Shown piece by piece: positions 26,642 through 34,119 of a stretch of DNA of 64,000 nt. The notes under the pieces were generated by a model. It was not told where the DNA came from, made no database searches, and was given only the letters and a program-made list of their open reading frames with translations. The DNA is from Povalibacter uvarum (GTDB lineage Bacteria > Pseudomonadota > Gammaproteobacteria > Steroidobacterales > Steroidobacteraceae), in NCBI RefSeq assembly GCF_014202975.1, contig NZ_JACHHZ010000004.1:496001-560000 (forward strand), written 5' to 3'. How positions within the stretch are numbered: the stretch's first letter is position 1; every line of letters starts with the position of its first letter. The translations under genes and the position numbers were made by a program.

Positions 26642-28588
26642 TTATCTCGAGGCGGTTGCCGTGGTTCCCACGGGTACGGGTTGACCATCCGTTACGCGAG
26701 CCCAGTCCAGTTCGCGGCGAACGCGGCCGCGCTCATCGATGGAGAGCAAGCCCGTCATGCCCGGGATCGTGTTGGCGGGGCCGAACTTGCCGGCCTTCAG
26801 CAAGGGCACGATGCGATAGGCGTCGAAGCCGAATGCGTAGAGCCGACCGCGACCGCGTGCGCGCACAGGCCAGTAGCGGCTCAGTGCAGTGCGCAGTTCG
26901 GTCGAAACCGCATCGGGCGAGATCACCCATGGCATGTCCGGGAAGATCACGCCGTCGAGATCGTTGTTCGCCTGCGCGTCGGGTTCGAAGATGTCCGATG
27001 TCGCGTACACGGGCAGATCGTCGGCGAGATAGAAGCGCAGTGTCGGACGCAGCGAACGACCTTGTGCAGGGTAAGCGCCGATGAATACGAACTTCGCATC
27101 GCTGCGCCGCCGCGGTTCGAACTCGAGGCGCTGTCCCAGAGCGGTGCTCAGCGAGTTCGCGCGTGCCCGACTCTCATCGATGAGCAGCAACCGCGAGATC
27201 GGATCCGAGAAGTCGCGTGCTGATGTGTCGTAGTAGCGCACGCCGGCAACACTTCCGCCTTGCGTCTTCAGCTCGGTTTCGAACGCGCGATAGAGGCGCT
27301 GGCCCCATTCATTGTTGGGCAGCAATGCGAGCCCGCGATTGCGGCCGTCAGAGACCACGCGACGCGCGACCTGACGGGCTTCGTCTTCAGGATCGAGTGA
27401 AAACTGGAAGAGCATTGGCGGCGAGCTCGCGCCATCGGGCAACTGGTTCAGTGCCAGTGTGAGCACGGAGACGTCACTCGATGCGCCGAGCGCAGCGACA
27501 TCTTCCTTCATGAGCGGACCGACGACGAACTGAGAACCGTCGGCGATCGCACGGCGATACGCGGTGCTCGCGCCCATCGCGACCGTGTCATAGATGTTCA
27601 CTTGCGGTCGGCGCGCGGGATCCTGTTGCAGCAGTGCGGCCATGAAGCCATCGCGCACGGCGACACCAGCAGCCTGCTGTCGTCCGCTGAGCGGCAGCAC
27701 CAAGGCAACTTGCGTGGGATAGTCGAGACCGACGCCGAGATCGGGCAGCACTTCTTCATTGAGGAATGTGTTGGCCGGATGAGTCGGATACCGGGCACGC
27801 CAGCTCGCGAGATCGTTTTTCGCAGTGAACGGATTGCGTGCGGCAACGAGTGCGGCACTGCCCAGATCGAGCCAGCCGGCGACGATGGCGCTGCTGCCCG
27901 GCTGCGCTTTGAAATCGGCATTGCCGGCAGCGCTCTGCTGCAGACCTTCCCAGATGAGGCGCTGGTTGGCGCGGATGTCCTGAGGATTGTTCAGGAGTCG
28001 TTCGCGTTCGAGCGCCGTGGTGACCCCGAGTGCTGGTTTGTTCAGCGCGAACTGCGCTTTCGCGCGCAGGGCGAGAACGTCGGGTGCGTTCTCTCGGGGG
28101 ATCGGCTGCGGGATGCGATCGAGCTCCGCGAGCGCCTTCGCTGGATTGCGGGACTGCAGCGCCAGTTCAGCGGCGATCTGAGCGCGCGTCGCGAAGTCCT
28201 GAGTCGGTAGCGAAGGACTCAGTTTCGCGAGCGTCGCGTTGACCTTGTCGGGATCGCCGGCGAGCAGATACTCCTTCGCAGCCCGCAGCAGGAGACGATC
28301 CCGCAGTTCCTTCGGCGACGTTGCCGCGACCTGTTCATAGACCTGCGCCGCCTCGACATACTTGCCTTCGCGCGCCAGCTTTTCCGCCTGCGCAAACTGC
28401 TTCTCGCTGCCGGGCGCCTGCGTTTGCGTCGTCGGCGTTGTGCATGAAGCGATGCTCAGTGCTGCCAGCACGCAGAGCAGGCCGTCCCGCACGGACCGCA
28501 GAGTCGTGAGCAGCTTCGATGGGCCTTCTGGTGCCCGGCCGCAGACGGTAGTCTGTGGGCCCGCGGGCAGGTGCAGCGTCAGGGACAT
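26642..28588 (-). CDS. lpoA: LpoA/LppC family penicillin-binding-protein activator lipoprotein
   Basis: 648 residues from ATG 28588. A lipoprotein signal runs to LLCVLAALSIASC, with the modified cysteine in a good lipobox (IAS-C). The N-terminal part holds TPR-like repeats (QAEKLAREGKYVEAAQVYEQ). The C-terminal part is a type-I periplasmic-binding fold (QVALVLPLSGRQQAAGVAVRDGF, and later FVFIGAYPAQGRSLRPTLRF). LpoA sits in the outer membrane and stimulates PBP1a. An upstream in-frame extension of 81 codons would hide the lipoprotein signal and overlap the divergent rsmI promoter region, so I reject it. Divergent from rsmI and followed after 4 nt by yraN, as in enterobacteria. Confidence 0.9.
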   Translation of the reverse strand: MSLTLHLPAGPQTTVCGRAPEGPSKLLTTLRSVRDGLLCVLAALSIASCTTPTTQTQAPGSEKQFAQAEKLAREGKYVEAAQVYEQVAATSPKELRDRLLLRAAKEYLLAGDPDKVNATLAKLSPSLPTQDFATRAQIAAELALQSRNPAKALAELDRIPQPIPRENAPDVLALRAKAQFALNKPALGVTTALERERLLNNPQDIRANQRLIWEGLQQSAAGNADFKAQPGSSAIVAGWLDLGSAALVAARNPFTAKNDLASWRARYPTHPANTFLNEEVLPDLGVGLDYPTQVALVLPLSGRQQAAGVAVRDGFMAALLQQDPARRPQVNIYDTVAMGASTAYRRAIADGSQFVVGPLMKEDVAALGASSDVSVLTLALNQLPDGASSPPMLFQFSLDPEDEARQVARRVVSDGRNRGLALLPNNEWGQRLYRAFETELKTQGGSVAGVRYYDTSARDFSDPISRLLLIDESRARANSLSTALGQRLEFEPRRRSDAKFVFIGAYPAQGRSLRPTLRFYLADDLPVYATSDIFEPDAQANNDLDGVIFPDMPWVISPDAVSTELRTALSRYWPVRARGRGRLYAFGFDAYRIVPLLKAGKFGPANTIPGMTGLLSIDERGRVRRELDWARVTDGQPVPVGTTATASR

Positions 28589-28685
28589 GTCGGGAGATCC
28601 GGATGAATGCCAGGATGCGATGACGGGTCCGCAGTGTACCTGTCCGGTCTCGCGCCTGTAATTGCATCGTTCCACGGAAATACGC

Positions 28686-29561
28686 GTGTCAGCAGAATCC
28701 CCCACAAAAGCGGCTCCCGGGACGATATTCGTGGTAGCGACGCCTATCGGGAATCTCGGCGACCTGAGTCCGCGAGCACGCGAAGTGCTTGCCGGCGTGT
28801 CCCTGATTGCCGCGGAAGACACGCGCCACACCGGTCAGTTGCTGCAGTCGTTCGGTGTCGCGACGCCGCTCACGTCGATGCACGAGCACAACGAGTCGCG
28901 GAAGTCGGCGGCATTGCTGGATCGGGTCGCCCGGGGCGAATCCATCGCGATCGTGTCCGACGCCGGCACGCCGCTCATCAGCGATCCGGGCTTCGATCTG
29001 ATCGCAGCTGCGCGCCAACGCAATATTCCCGTGATCGCCGTACCGGGCCCGTGTGCCGCGATCGCTGCCATTTCAGTTGCCGGACTGCCGACCGATCGAT
29101 TCGCCTTCGAAGGCTTTCTCGCGTCGAAGAGCGCTGCGCGCCGCACACAACTGGAATCACTCGTCGCCGAGACGCGCACGCTCGTGTTCTACGAAGCACC
29201 GCACCGACTGACCGAAGTCCTGCGAGATATGGCGGCTGTGCTTGGCGGCGACCGGCGCGCCACGGTCAGTCGCGAGCTGACGAAACGATTCGAAACCACG
29301 TACAGCGGCTCACTCGCGGAACTGGCCGCTCTGGCTGAGCGCGACGAGAACATGTCGCGCGGCGAGATCGTCATCGTCGTCACCGGCGCTCCAGAACAAT
29401 CTCACGACGCAGTCGCCCTCGATGCCCAGCAACTGCTGCGCGCGCTGCTCGACGAACTTTCTCCCGCCCAAGCCGCAAAAATCGCCTCGCGCCTCACCGG
29501 CACCAAACGCTCGGAGCTCTACGACCTCGCGATGCGCCTGAAGCCGGGCGAACAGATGTGA
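28686..29561 (+). CDS. rsmI: 16S rRNA (cytidine(1402)-2'-O)-methyltransferase
   Basis: 291 residues from GTG 28686, which has GGAA 6–7 nt upstream. Family signatures are FVVATPIGNLGDLSPRA, IAAEDTRHTGQLL, VSDAGTPLISDPGFDL and VPGPCAAIAAISVAGLPTDRF, all parts of the tetrapyrrole-methylase-type SAM site. RsmI methylates the ribose of C1402 in 16S rRNA at the ribosomal P site. Divergent from lpoA with about 97 nt between the starts, the conserved arrangement. Confidence 0.95.
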   Translation: MSAESPTKAAPGTIFVVATPIGNLGDLSPRAREVLAGVSLIAAEDTRHTGQLLQSFGVATPLTSMHEHNESRKSAALLDRVARGESIAIVSDAGTPLISDPGFDLIAAARQRNIPVIAVPGPCAAIAAISVAGLPTDRFAFEGFLASKSAARRTQLESLVAETRTLVFYEAPHRLTEVLRDMAAVLGGDRRATVSRELTKRFETTYSGSLAELAALAERDENMSRGEIVIVVTGAPEQSHDAVALDAQQLLRALLDELSPAQAAKIASRLTGTKRSELYDLAMRLKPGEQM

Positions 29562-29582
29562 ACAGTCGACGATCCCCTCGTC

Positions 29583-29653
29583 GTCATTCCCGCGCACGCG
29601 GGAATCCATCTTGTTTTTCAGCCCCGGATGGACACCCGCCTTCGCGGGTGTGA
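29583..29653. repeat. REP-type palindrome pair between rsmI and rnpB
   Basis: ATTCCCGCG-CA-CGCGGGAAT (29586–29605) and ACACCCGC-CTTC-GCGGGTGT (29632–29651) are two adjacent perfect palindromes separated by about 26 nt. The first, with its flanks (GTCATTCCC...GAATCCATC), is repeated exactly at 49890–49917. This is the common proteobacterial REP/BIME pattern; it probably also serves as the rsmI transcript end. Confidence 0.8.
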
Positions 29654-29676
29654 CGGACGCGCCGTCCTTTTCTTTC

Positions 29677-29716
29677 CGAACCAACCGCCAACCGCCAACC
29701 GCTAACCGCTTCTTCC
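29677..29716. repeat. Heptad-word repeat, locus H, upstream of rnpB
   Basis: Words CCAACCG, CCAACCG, CCAACCG, CTAACCG (29681–29708), then CTTCTTCC. In reverse complement it reads GAAGAAG-CGGTTAG-CGGTTGG-CGGTTGG-CGGTTGG-TTCGGAA. The same word and the same TTCGGAA flank recur between pilB and pilC with fewer words. The array covers the place where the -35 of the rnpB promoter should be. Confidence 0.8.
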
Positions 29717-29717
29717 T

Positions 29718-29726
29718 TGCTACCAT
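29718..29726 (+). promoter_or_regulatory. Putative extended -10 promoter of rnpB
   Basis: TGC-TACCAT: a TGN extension followed by a -10-like hexamer (29721–29726), 8 nt before the predicted 5' end of RNase P RNA. The -35 region (about 29698–29703) lies inside the heptad repeat and is not consensus. Confidence 0.45.
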
Positions 29727-29733
29727 CGCCCCC

Positions 29734-30098
29734 GGAGTCGGCCAGACAACCGCTGTCCGCAAGGATGGAGGAAAGTCCGGGCTCCCAGGGCAAGGCGCCA
29801 GGTAACGCCTGGGGGACGTGAGTCCACGGAAAGTGCAACAGAAAGCAAACCGCCGAACTCCCGCAAGGGGGTGGTAAGGGTGAAATGGTGCGGTAAGAGC
29901 GCACCGCGCCGGTGGCAACACTCGGTGGCACGGCAAACCCCGCCTGGAGCAAGACCAAATAGGGAAGCACGCTGGCCAAGCAATTGGCCGGCACGTATGG
30001 CCCATACAGGCTTCCGGGTAGGTCGCTCGAGGTGCGCGGCGACGCGCACCCCAGATGAATGGTTGTCCTCGACAAAACCCGGCTTATCGGCCGACTCC
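29734..30098 (+). ncRNA. rnpB: RNase P RNA, bacterial type A
   Basis: Catalytic RNA of RNase P, which trims tRNA 5' leaders. Universal elements are present: the 5' helix P1 (GGAGTCGG at 29734–29741 pairing with CCGACTCC at 30091–30098), the CR-I region AAGGATGGAGGAAAGTCCGG, GGTAAGGGTGAAATGGTGCG with GTAAGAGCGCACC, GGCAAACCCC, and the CR-V block AGATGAATGGTTGTC near 30052–30066. Length of about 365 nt is typical. A T-run (CCTTTTTCT) follows the P1 3' strand directly and may be the terminator. Confidence 0.97.
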
Positions 30099-30117
30099 TT
30101 TTTCTACCTGCCTGGCG

Positions 30118-30186
30118 ACGTCACTCCCGCGAAAGCGGGAGCCCATGTCCTTATCCGGATGGATTCCCGCTTTCGCGGGAATGACG
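30118..30186. repeat. REP-type palindrome pair downstream of rnpB
   Basis: CTCCCGC-GAAA-GCGGGAG (30124–30141) and ATTCCCGC-TTTC-GCGGGAAT (30163–30182) are perfect palindromes. The whole unit, from CGTCACTCCC to GGGAATGACG, is itself an inverted pair. Same family as the REP pair upstream of rnpB, so the RNA gene is bracketed by them. Confidence 0.8.
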
Positions 30187-30550
30187 AGGCGAGAGTCGCT
30201 TCGCGTCTTTTTCGATTAAATTTCCTAAACGATTTCGGGCAGCCCCCATTCATGGCGTGAGGCTGTCCGGAATTTTTGTATACCTCCCCGGCCACTGGCC
30301 TTCGTAATAGGGCGCCAGAGCGCGTCGGCGCTTTGCCTCATTCCTGCCCCAACTCTGCGCAACTTTGCGCGCAGGCTCCTTTCCATCGTCCAGAAGAGCG
30401 GTCCACGGAGGAGCTTTCCGAAGTGCATTCTTACTTAAAGAAGCGCGCTTAACTCACTGATTCACATTGATACCTGTTTTCGAGTCTCCGGCCCCAGGGA
30501 GGTCCTGGAGCTAAGTCTCTGTCGCCAAACAGGAAATCACTCAGATTTTT
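30187..30550. other. Long AT-richer gap between rnpB and mraZ, no gene seen
   Basis: About 360 nt with visibly lower GC than its surroundings and no convincing reading frame on either strand. It contains one terminator-like hairpin (30236–30277, listed separately) and short self-complementary stretches such as AAGCGCGCTT near 30450. A small RNA or the remains of an insertion are both possible. I see no tRNA. Confidence 0.5.
30236..30277 (+). terminator. Terminator-like hairpin in the rnpB–mraZ gap
   Basis: CGGGCAGCC (30236–30244) pairs with GGCTGTCCG (30261–30269, one G·U), followed by GAATTTTTG. The loop is 16 nt, which is long. It could end an unannotated plus-strand transcript or read-through from rnpB. 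Confidence 0.5.
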
Positions 30551-30580
30551 TTGACTTGCAGCTTTGGCGGTACCTATAGT
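30551..30580 (+). promoter_or_regulatory. Putative sigma-70 promoter of the dcw cluster
   Basis: TTGACT (30551–30556) and TATAGT (30575–30580) with an 18-nt spacer, just upstream of the MraZ operator and about 80 nt before mraZ. This is the expected place for the main dcw promoter. Confidence 0.65.
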
Positions 30581-30589
30581 CGCCGCTCG

Positions 30590-30616
30590 GTGGGAAATAG
30601 TGGGAAGTCGTGGGTT
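30590..30616 (+). promoter_or_regulatory. MraZ operator: TGGG direct repeats
   Basis: TGGG occurs at 30591, 30601 and 30611, exactly 10 bp apart. MraZ of E. coli is known to bind TGGGN repeats with 5-nt spacers in the same place and to repress the cluster. Position just downstream of the -10 fits autorepression. Confidence 0.85.
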
Positions 30617-30662
30617 GAAGGGGCGCGGAAGAGCGCCCTGAACCCTCAAGTGGCAAGCAAAC

Positions 30663-31118
30663 ATGTTCCGCGGTGCAAACAAGGTGACGCTCGACTCGAA
30701 GGGGCGGTTGGCCATGCCAACGCGCTACCGCGAGCGCATCGTCGAGCGCTCCAACGGGAGGCTCATTGCGACCGTCGATCGTTCGGATCGCTGCCTGCTC
30801 ATTTACCCGCTGCCGGAATGGGAAGAGATCGAGCTGAAGCTGCGGCGGCTGCCGACGCTCAACCCGGTCGCGCGTCGGTTGCAGCGGCTGATGATCGGCC
30901 ACGCCACCGACCTCGAGCTCGACAACAGCGGCCGGATCCTGGTGCCCCCGAGCCTGCGCGAATACGCCGGGCTTTCCCGCACGGCGATGCTGATCGGCCA
31001 GGGCAACCGGTTCGAGCTTTGGGACGAGACGCAGTGGAACGACAGCCGCGAGCAGTGGCTGAAGGTGGATGAGGAAGCTGAGGAGTTGCCGCCGGAGCTG
31101 TCGTCGCTGTCGCTCTAG
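30663..31118 (+). CDS. mraZ: Transcriptional regulator MraZ
   Basis: 151 residues. The two AbrB-like halves each carry the family motif DxxxR: DSKGR at 11–15 and DNSGR at 87–91, within VTLDSKGRLAMPTRYRE and LELDNSGRILVPPSLRE. MraZ forms a ring-shaped oligomer that binds TGGG repeats in its own promoter; three such repeats lie 48–72 nt upstream. First gene of the dcw cluster; rsmH follows after about 40 nt. Confidence 0.97.
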   Translation: MFRGANKVTLDSKGRLAMPTRYRERIVERSNGRLIATVDRSDRCLLIYPLPEWEEIELKLRRLPTLNPVARRLQRLMIGHATDLELDNSGRILVPPSLREYAGLSRTAMLIGQGNRFELWDETQWNDSREQWLKVDEEAEELPPELSSLSL

Positions 31119-31157
31119 TGCGCGGCTCAGGGCCTGGTGATTAGTGAAGGGGTTGGG

Positions 31158-32120
31158 ATGTCCGAACACACGCCGGTACTTCTCGAGGAAGTGCTGGCAG
31201 CGCTGCAGGTTCGCGAGTCAGGTCGTTATCTCGATGCGACCTTCGGCCGCGGCGGACATACGGCGGCGATTCTCGAGCGTGTGGGCAAGGAGGGCAGGGT
31301 CGTAGCAATCGATCGGGATCCGGATGCCATTCGCGCCGGCCGCGAACGGTTCGGGGCCCAGCGTTCTTTGACGGAAAAGGGTTTGCTGGCGGATGGACGG
31401 TTGACATTGGTGCTGAGCCCGTTCTCGCTTCTCGCGCAGGTCGTGGCGGAGGCGGGCGCGGTCGGGGGTTTCGATGGCGTGTTGCTCGATCTCGGTGTTT
31501 CGTCTCCGCAGCTCGACAACGCGGCGCGTGGCTTCAGCTTCGTGCAGGACGGTCCGCTCGATATGCGGATGAACAACGCAAGTGGCATGACGGCGGCGGA
31601 TTGGCTGGCAAAGGCGCCAGAGCACGACATCGCGCGCGTCATCCGCGAGTTCGGCGAAGAGCGGTTCGCGAAGCGCATTGCGCGAGCGATCGTTGTCGCG
31701 CGCGGTGTCGAGCCGATCGTGCGTACGTCCCAGCTGTCGCAGATCGTTGCCGGCGCGGTGCCGATGCGCGAGCCGGGGAAACACCCTGCCACTCGCACCT
31801 TCCAGGCGATCCGCATCCACGTGAACCAGGAGCTCGATGAGATCGAGGCTGCGCTCGAGGCCTCGCTGCTCGCGCTCGCGCCGCACGGTCGTTTGTGCGT
31901 GATCAGTTTTCACTCGCTCGAAGATGGAATCGTGAAGCGCTTCATGCAGAAGCATTCGCAGGAAGACCCCGTGTACGCCGGATTGCCGGAAGTGCCGGCG
32001 CACGCACGCCCGAAGCTGCGCCGCGTCGGCAAAGCGATTCATCCGTCGGCGGTCGAGGTGGACCGCAATCCGCGCGCTCGCAGCTCGATCATGCGAGTCG
32101 CCGAGAAGGTGGCCGCATGA
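31158..32120 (+). CDS. rsmH: 16S rRNA (cytosine(1402)-N(4))-methyltransferase
   Basis: 320 residues from ATG 31158, preceded by AAGGGGTTGGG. Begins SEHTPVLLEEVLAAL, with the SAM motif LDATFGRGGHTAAIL at about 25–39, and later GVLLDLGVSSPQLDNAARGFSF and ISFHSLEDGIVKRFM, all diagnostic. It methylates N4 of the same cytidine, C1402, whose ribose is methylated by RsmI, encoded 2 kb upstream. Stop overlaps the ftsL start (ATGA). Confidence 0.97.
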   Translation: MSEHTPVLLEEVLAALQVRESGRYLDATFGRGGHTAAILERVGKEGRVVAIDRDPDAIRAGRERFGAQRSLTEKGLLADGRLTLVLSPFSLLAQVVAEAGAVGGFDGVLLDLGVSSPQLDNAARGFSFVQDGPLDMRMNNASGMTAADWLAKAPEHDIARVIREFGEERFAKRIARAIVVARGVEPIVRTSQLSQIVAGAVPMREPGKHPATRTFQAIRIHVNQELDEIEAALEASLLALAPHGRLCVISFHSLEDGIVKRFMQKHSQEDPVYAGLPEVPAHARPKLRRVGKAIHPSAVEVDRNPRARSSIMRVAEKVAA

Positions 32121-32392
32121 ACTCGGTCAGCCGCTGGTCGCTGCCGGTCTTGTGGTGCCTGCTGTTCGCGTCGGCGATCGGCGTCGTGTGGAGCCGGCAT
32201 GAGACGCGCAGTCTCTTCATCGAATTGCAGGGGCTGCACGGGCAGCGCGATGGCCTCGATATCGAGTGGGGCCAGCTGAAGATCGAACAGAGCGCATGGT
32301 CGACGCACGGGCGCGTCGAGCAGACGGCGCGTTCCAATCTGAAGATGGTGATTCCGAAGCCCGACGAAGTCCGACTGGTGCAGCCGCAGTGA
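32117..32392 (+). CDS. ftsL: Cell division protein FtsL
   Basis: 91 residues. One membrane segment (SLPVLWCLLFASAIGVVWS, about 7–25) followed by a periplasmic coiled-coil-like stretch (ELQGLHGQRDGLDIEWGQLKIEQS) and a short tail. This is the FtsL plan: bitopic, partner of FtsB and FtsQ, and activator of FtsWI. The start overlaps rsmH by 4 nt and the stop overlaps ftsI (GTGA). Sequence conservation in this family is poor; position and topology decide the call. Confidence 0.92.
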   Translation: MNSVSRWSLPVLWCLLFASAIGVVWSRHETRSLFIELQGLHGQRDGLDIEWGQLKIEQSAWSTHGRVEQTARSNLKMVIPKPDEVRLVQPQ

Positions 32393-34119
32393 TCCGCAAC
32401 GACAACAACAGGGCATTCTCGGCCGAGCAGTTCGGCACGCGCTTGCGTGTCGTGCTCGGCCTGCTGCTCGTCATTGCCGTCGCGCTCGTTGCGCGCGCGG
32501 TCGATCTGCAGTTGCTCGATGATGGATTTCTCGAAGGGCAGGGCGACGCGCGCTTCACCCGTGTAGCCAAACTGTCAGCCATTCGCGGCGCGATCTACGA
32601 TCGCAACGGCGAGGCGCTCGCGGCGAGCATGCCTGTGGATACCGTCTGGGCATCGCCGAAAGAGGTGATGAAGTCGTCGGATCAGCTGCCCCGACTGGCT
32701 GAGGCATTGAATCGCGATCCGAAGTGGCTGACGCAGGTGCTCACCAGCAACCTCGAACGCGACTTCGTCTATCTCGTGCGCCACATGCGCCCGAGCGATG
32801 CCGCTCAGGTTTCGGCGCTCAAGATTCCCGGCGTCTATCTGCTGCGCGAATACCAGCGCTTCTACCCGGCGGGCGAAGTCACCGGTCATCTGCTCGGCTT
32901 CACGAAGAAGTACGAAGACATCGGTCAGGAAGGACTCGAGCTCGCTTACGACCGCTGGCTCGGTGCCGAAGCCGGAGCGAAGCGCGTCATCCAGGATCGC
33001 TACGGTCGCACTGTCGAAGACATCGAGAGCATCCGAGCGCCACGTCCGGGCAGCGATCTCGTGACGAGCATCGACCTGCGCATCCAGTACCTCGCGTATC
33101 GCGAGCTGAAGTCGGCCGTACAGCTGCACCAGGCGAAGGCCGGCTCGATGATCGTGATCGATGTCGAGACGGGCGAGATCCTGGCGATGGTGAATCAGCC
33201 GTCGTACAACCCGAATGATCGCGATCAGGTCGCGGCGTCGCGCTATCGCAATCGTGCTGCGACGGACATCTTCGAGCCGGGTTCGAGCATCAAGCCGTTC
33301 ATCGCCGCGGCGGGCATCGCTTCGGGCCGTTTCCATGCGAGCACGCAGATCGACACATCGCCGGTCCGTGTCGGCGTGAAGCTCATCGAGGATCACAAGC
33401 ATCTCGGTACCGTGCCGCTCACGACCGTTCTCGCGAAATCGAGCAACGTCGGCATGGCGAAGATGGCGCTGAGCCTGTCGCCGGACAGCATGCACGACAC
33501 GTTGACGGCGTTCGGCTTCGGTCAGGTGTCGGGCAGCGGGTTCCCCGGAGAATCGGCAGGATTGCTCAATGATGCATCGCACTGGCGGCGAATCGGCCAG
33601 GCGACGATCTCCTATGGCTACGGCCTGTCGGTCACGCCGCTGCAGCTTGCGCACGCTTACGCGACGCTGGGTTCGGGCGGTGTCAGCCGGCCAATCACGC
33701 TGCGGCGTGTGGATGCCGCTGTTCCCGGGCAGCGTGCAATCGATGAACACGTCGCTCGCGAGCTGATCGACATGATGGAAAGCGTCGTGTCGCAGGACGG
33801 CACCGGCAAGAGCGCGGCACTTGCCGGGTATCGCGTCGCCGGGAAAACCGGTACGGCCTGGACGGCTGCGTCCGGTGGCTATTCGACCGACCGTTACAAG
33901 GCGACATTCGGCGGCGTCGTGCCCGCGAGCAAACCGCGGCTGGCTGCGATTGTCGTTATTGACGAGCCGGGCGGTCAGCTCTACTACGGAGGCGACGTCG
34001 CCGCCCCCGTGTTCTCCAATGTGATGGCAGGTGCATTGCGCCTGCTGGGTGTGCCGCCGGATGGCCTGGACCAGTTGCCGAAAGCGACGCTGGCGCAGGC
34101 GAGCCGCGGATCGCAATGA
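32389..34119 (+). CDS. ftsI: Peptidoglycan transpeptidase FtsI (PBP3)
   Basis: 576 residues from GTG 32389, which overlaps the ftsL stop. One membrane anchor (VVLGLLLVIAVALVARAV), a PBP dimerisation domain with IRGAIYDRNGEALA and GHLLGFT, and the transpeptidase domain with SSIK (S299, K302), SSN at 351–353 and KTGT at 486–489. It crosslinks septal peptidoglycan with FtsW. An in-frame extension upstream overlaps ftsL and is rejected. Confidence 0.97.
   Translation: MIRNDNNRAFSAEQFGTRLRVVLGLLLVIAVALVARAVDLQLLDDGFLEGQGDARFTRVAKLSAIRGAIYDRNGEALAASMPVDTVWASPKEVMKSSDQLPRLAEALNRDPKWLTQVLTSNLERDFVYLVRHMRPSDAAQVSALKIPGVYLLREYQRFYPAGEVTGHLLGFTKKYEDIGQEGLELAYDRWLGAEAGAKRVIQDRYGRTVEDIESIRAPRPGSDLVTSIDLRIQYLAYRELKSAVQLHQAKAGSMIVIDVETGEILAMVNQPSYNPNDRDQVAASRYRNRAATDIFEPGSSIKPFIAAAGIASGRFHASTQIDTSPVRVGVKLIEDHKHLGTVPLTTVLAKSSNVGMAKMALSLSPDSMHDTLTAFGFGQVSGSGFPGESAGLLNDASHWRRIGQATISYGYGLSVTPLQLAHAYATLGSGGVSRPITLRRVDAAVPGQRAIDEHVARELIDMMESVVSQDGTGKSAALAGYRVAGKTGTAWTAASGGYSTDRYKATFGGVVPASKPRLAAIVVIDEPGGQLYYGGDVAAPVFSNVMAGALRLLGVPPDGLDQLPKATLAQASRGSQ

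Noticed and set aside
30187-30550. tRNA or 6S-like RNA in the gap.
   Set aside because: No cloverleaf, no T-loop GTTCRANNC and no 6S-like long bulged hairpin were seen.
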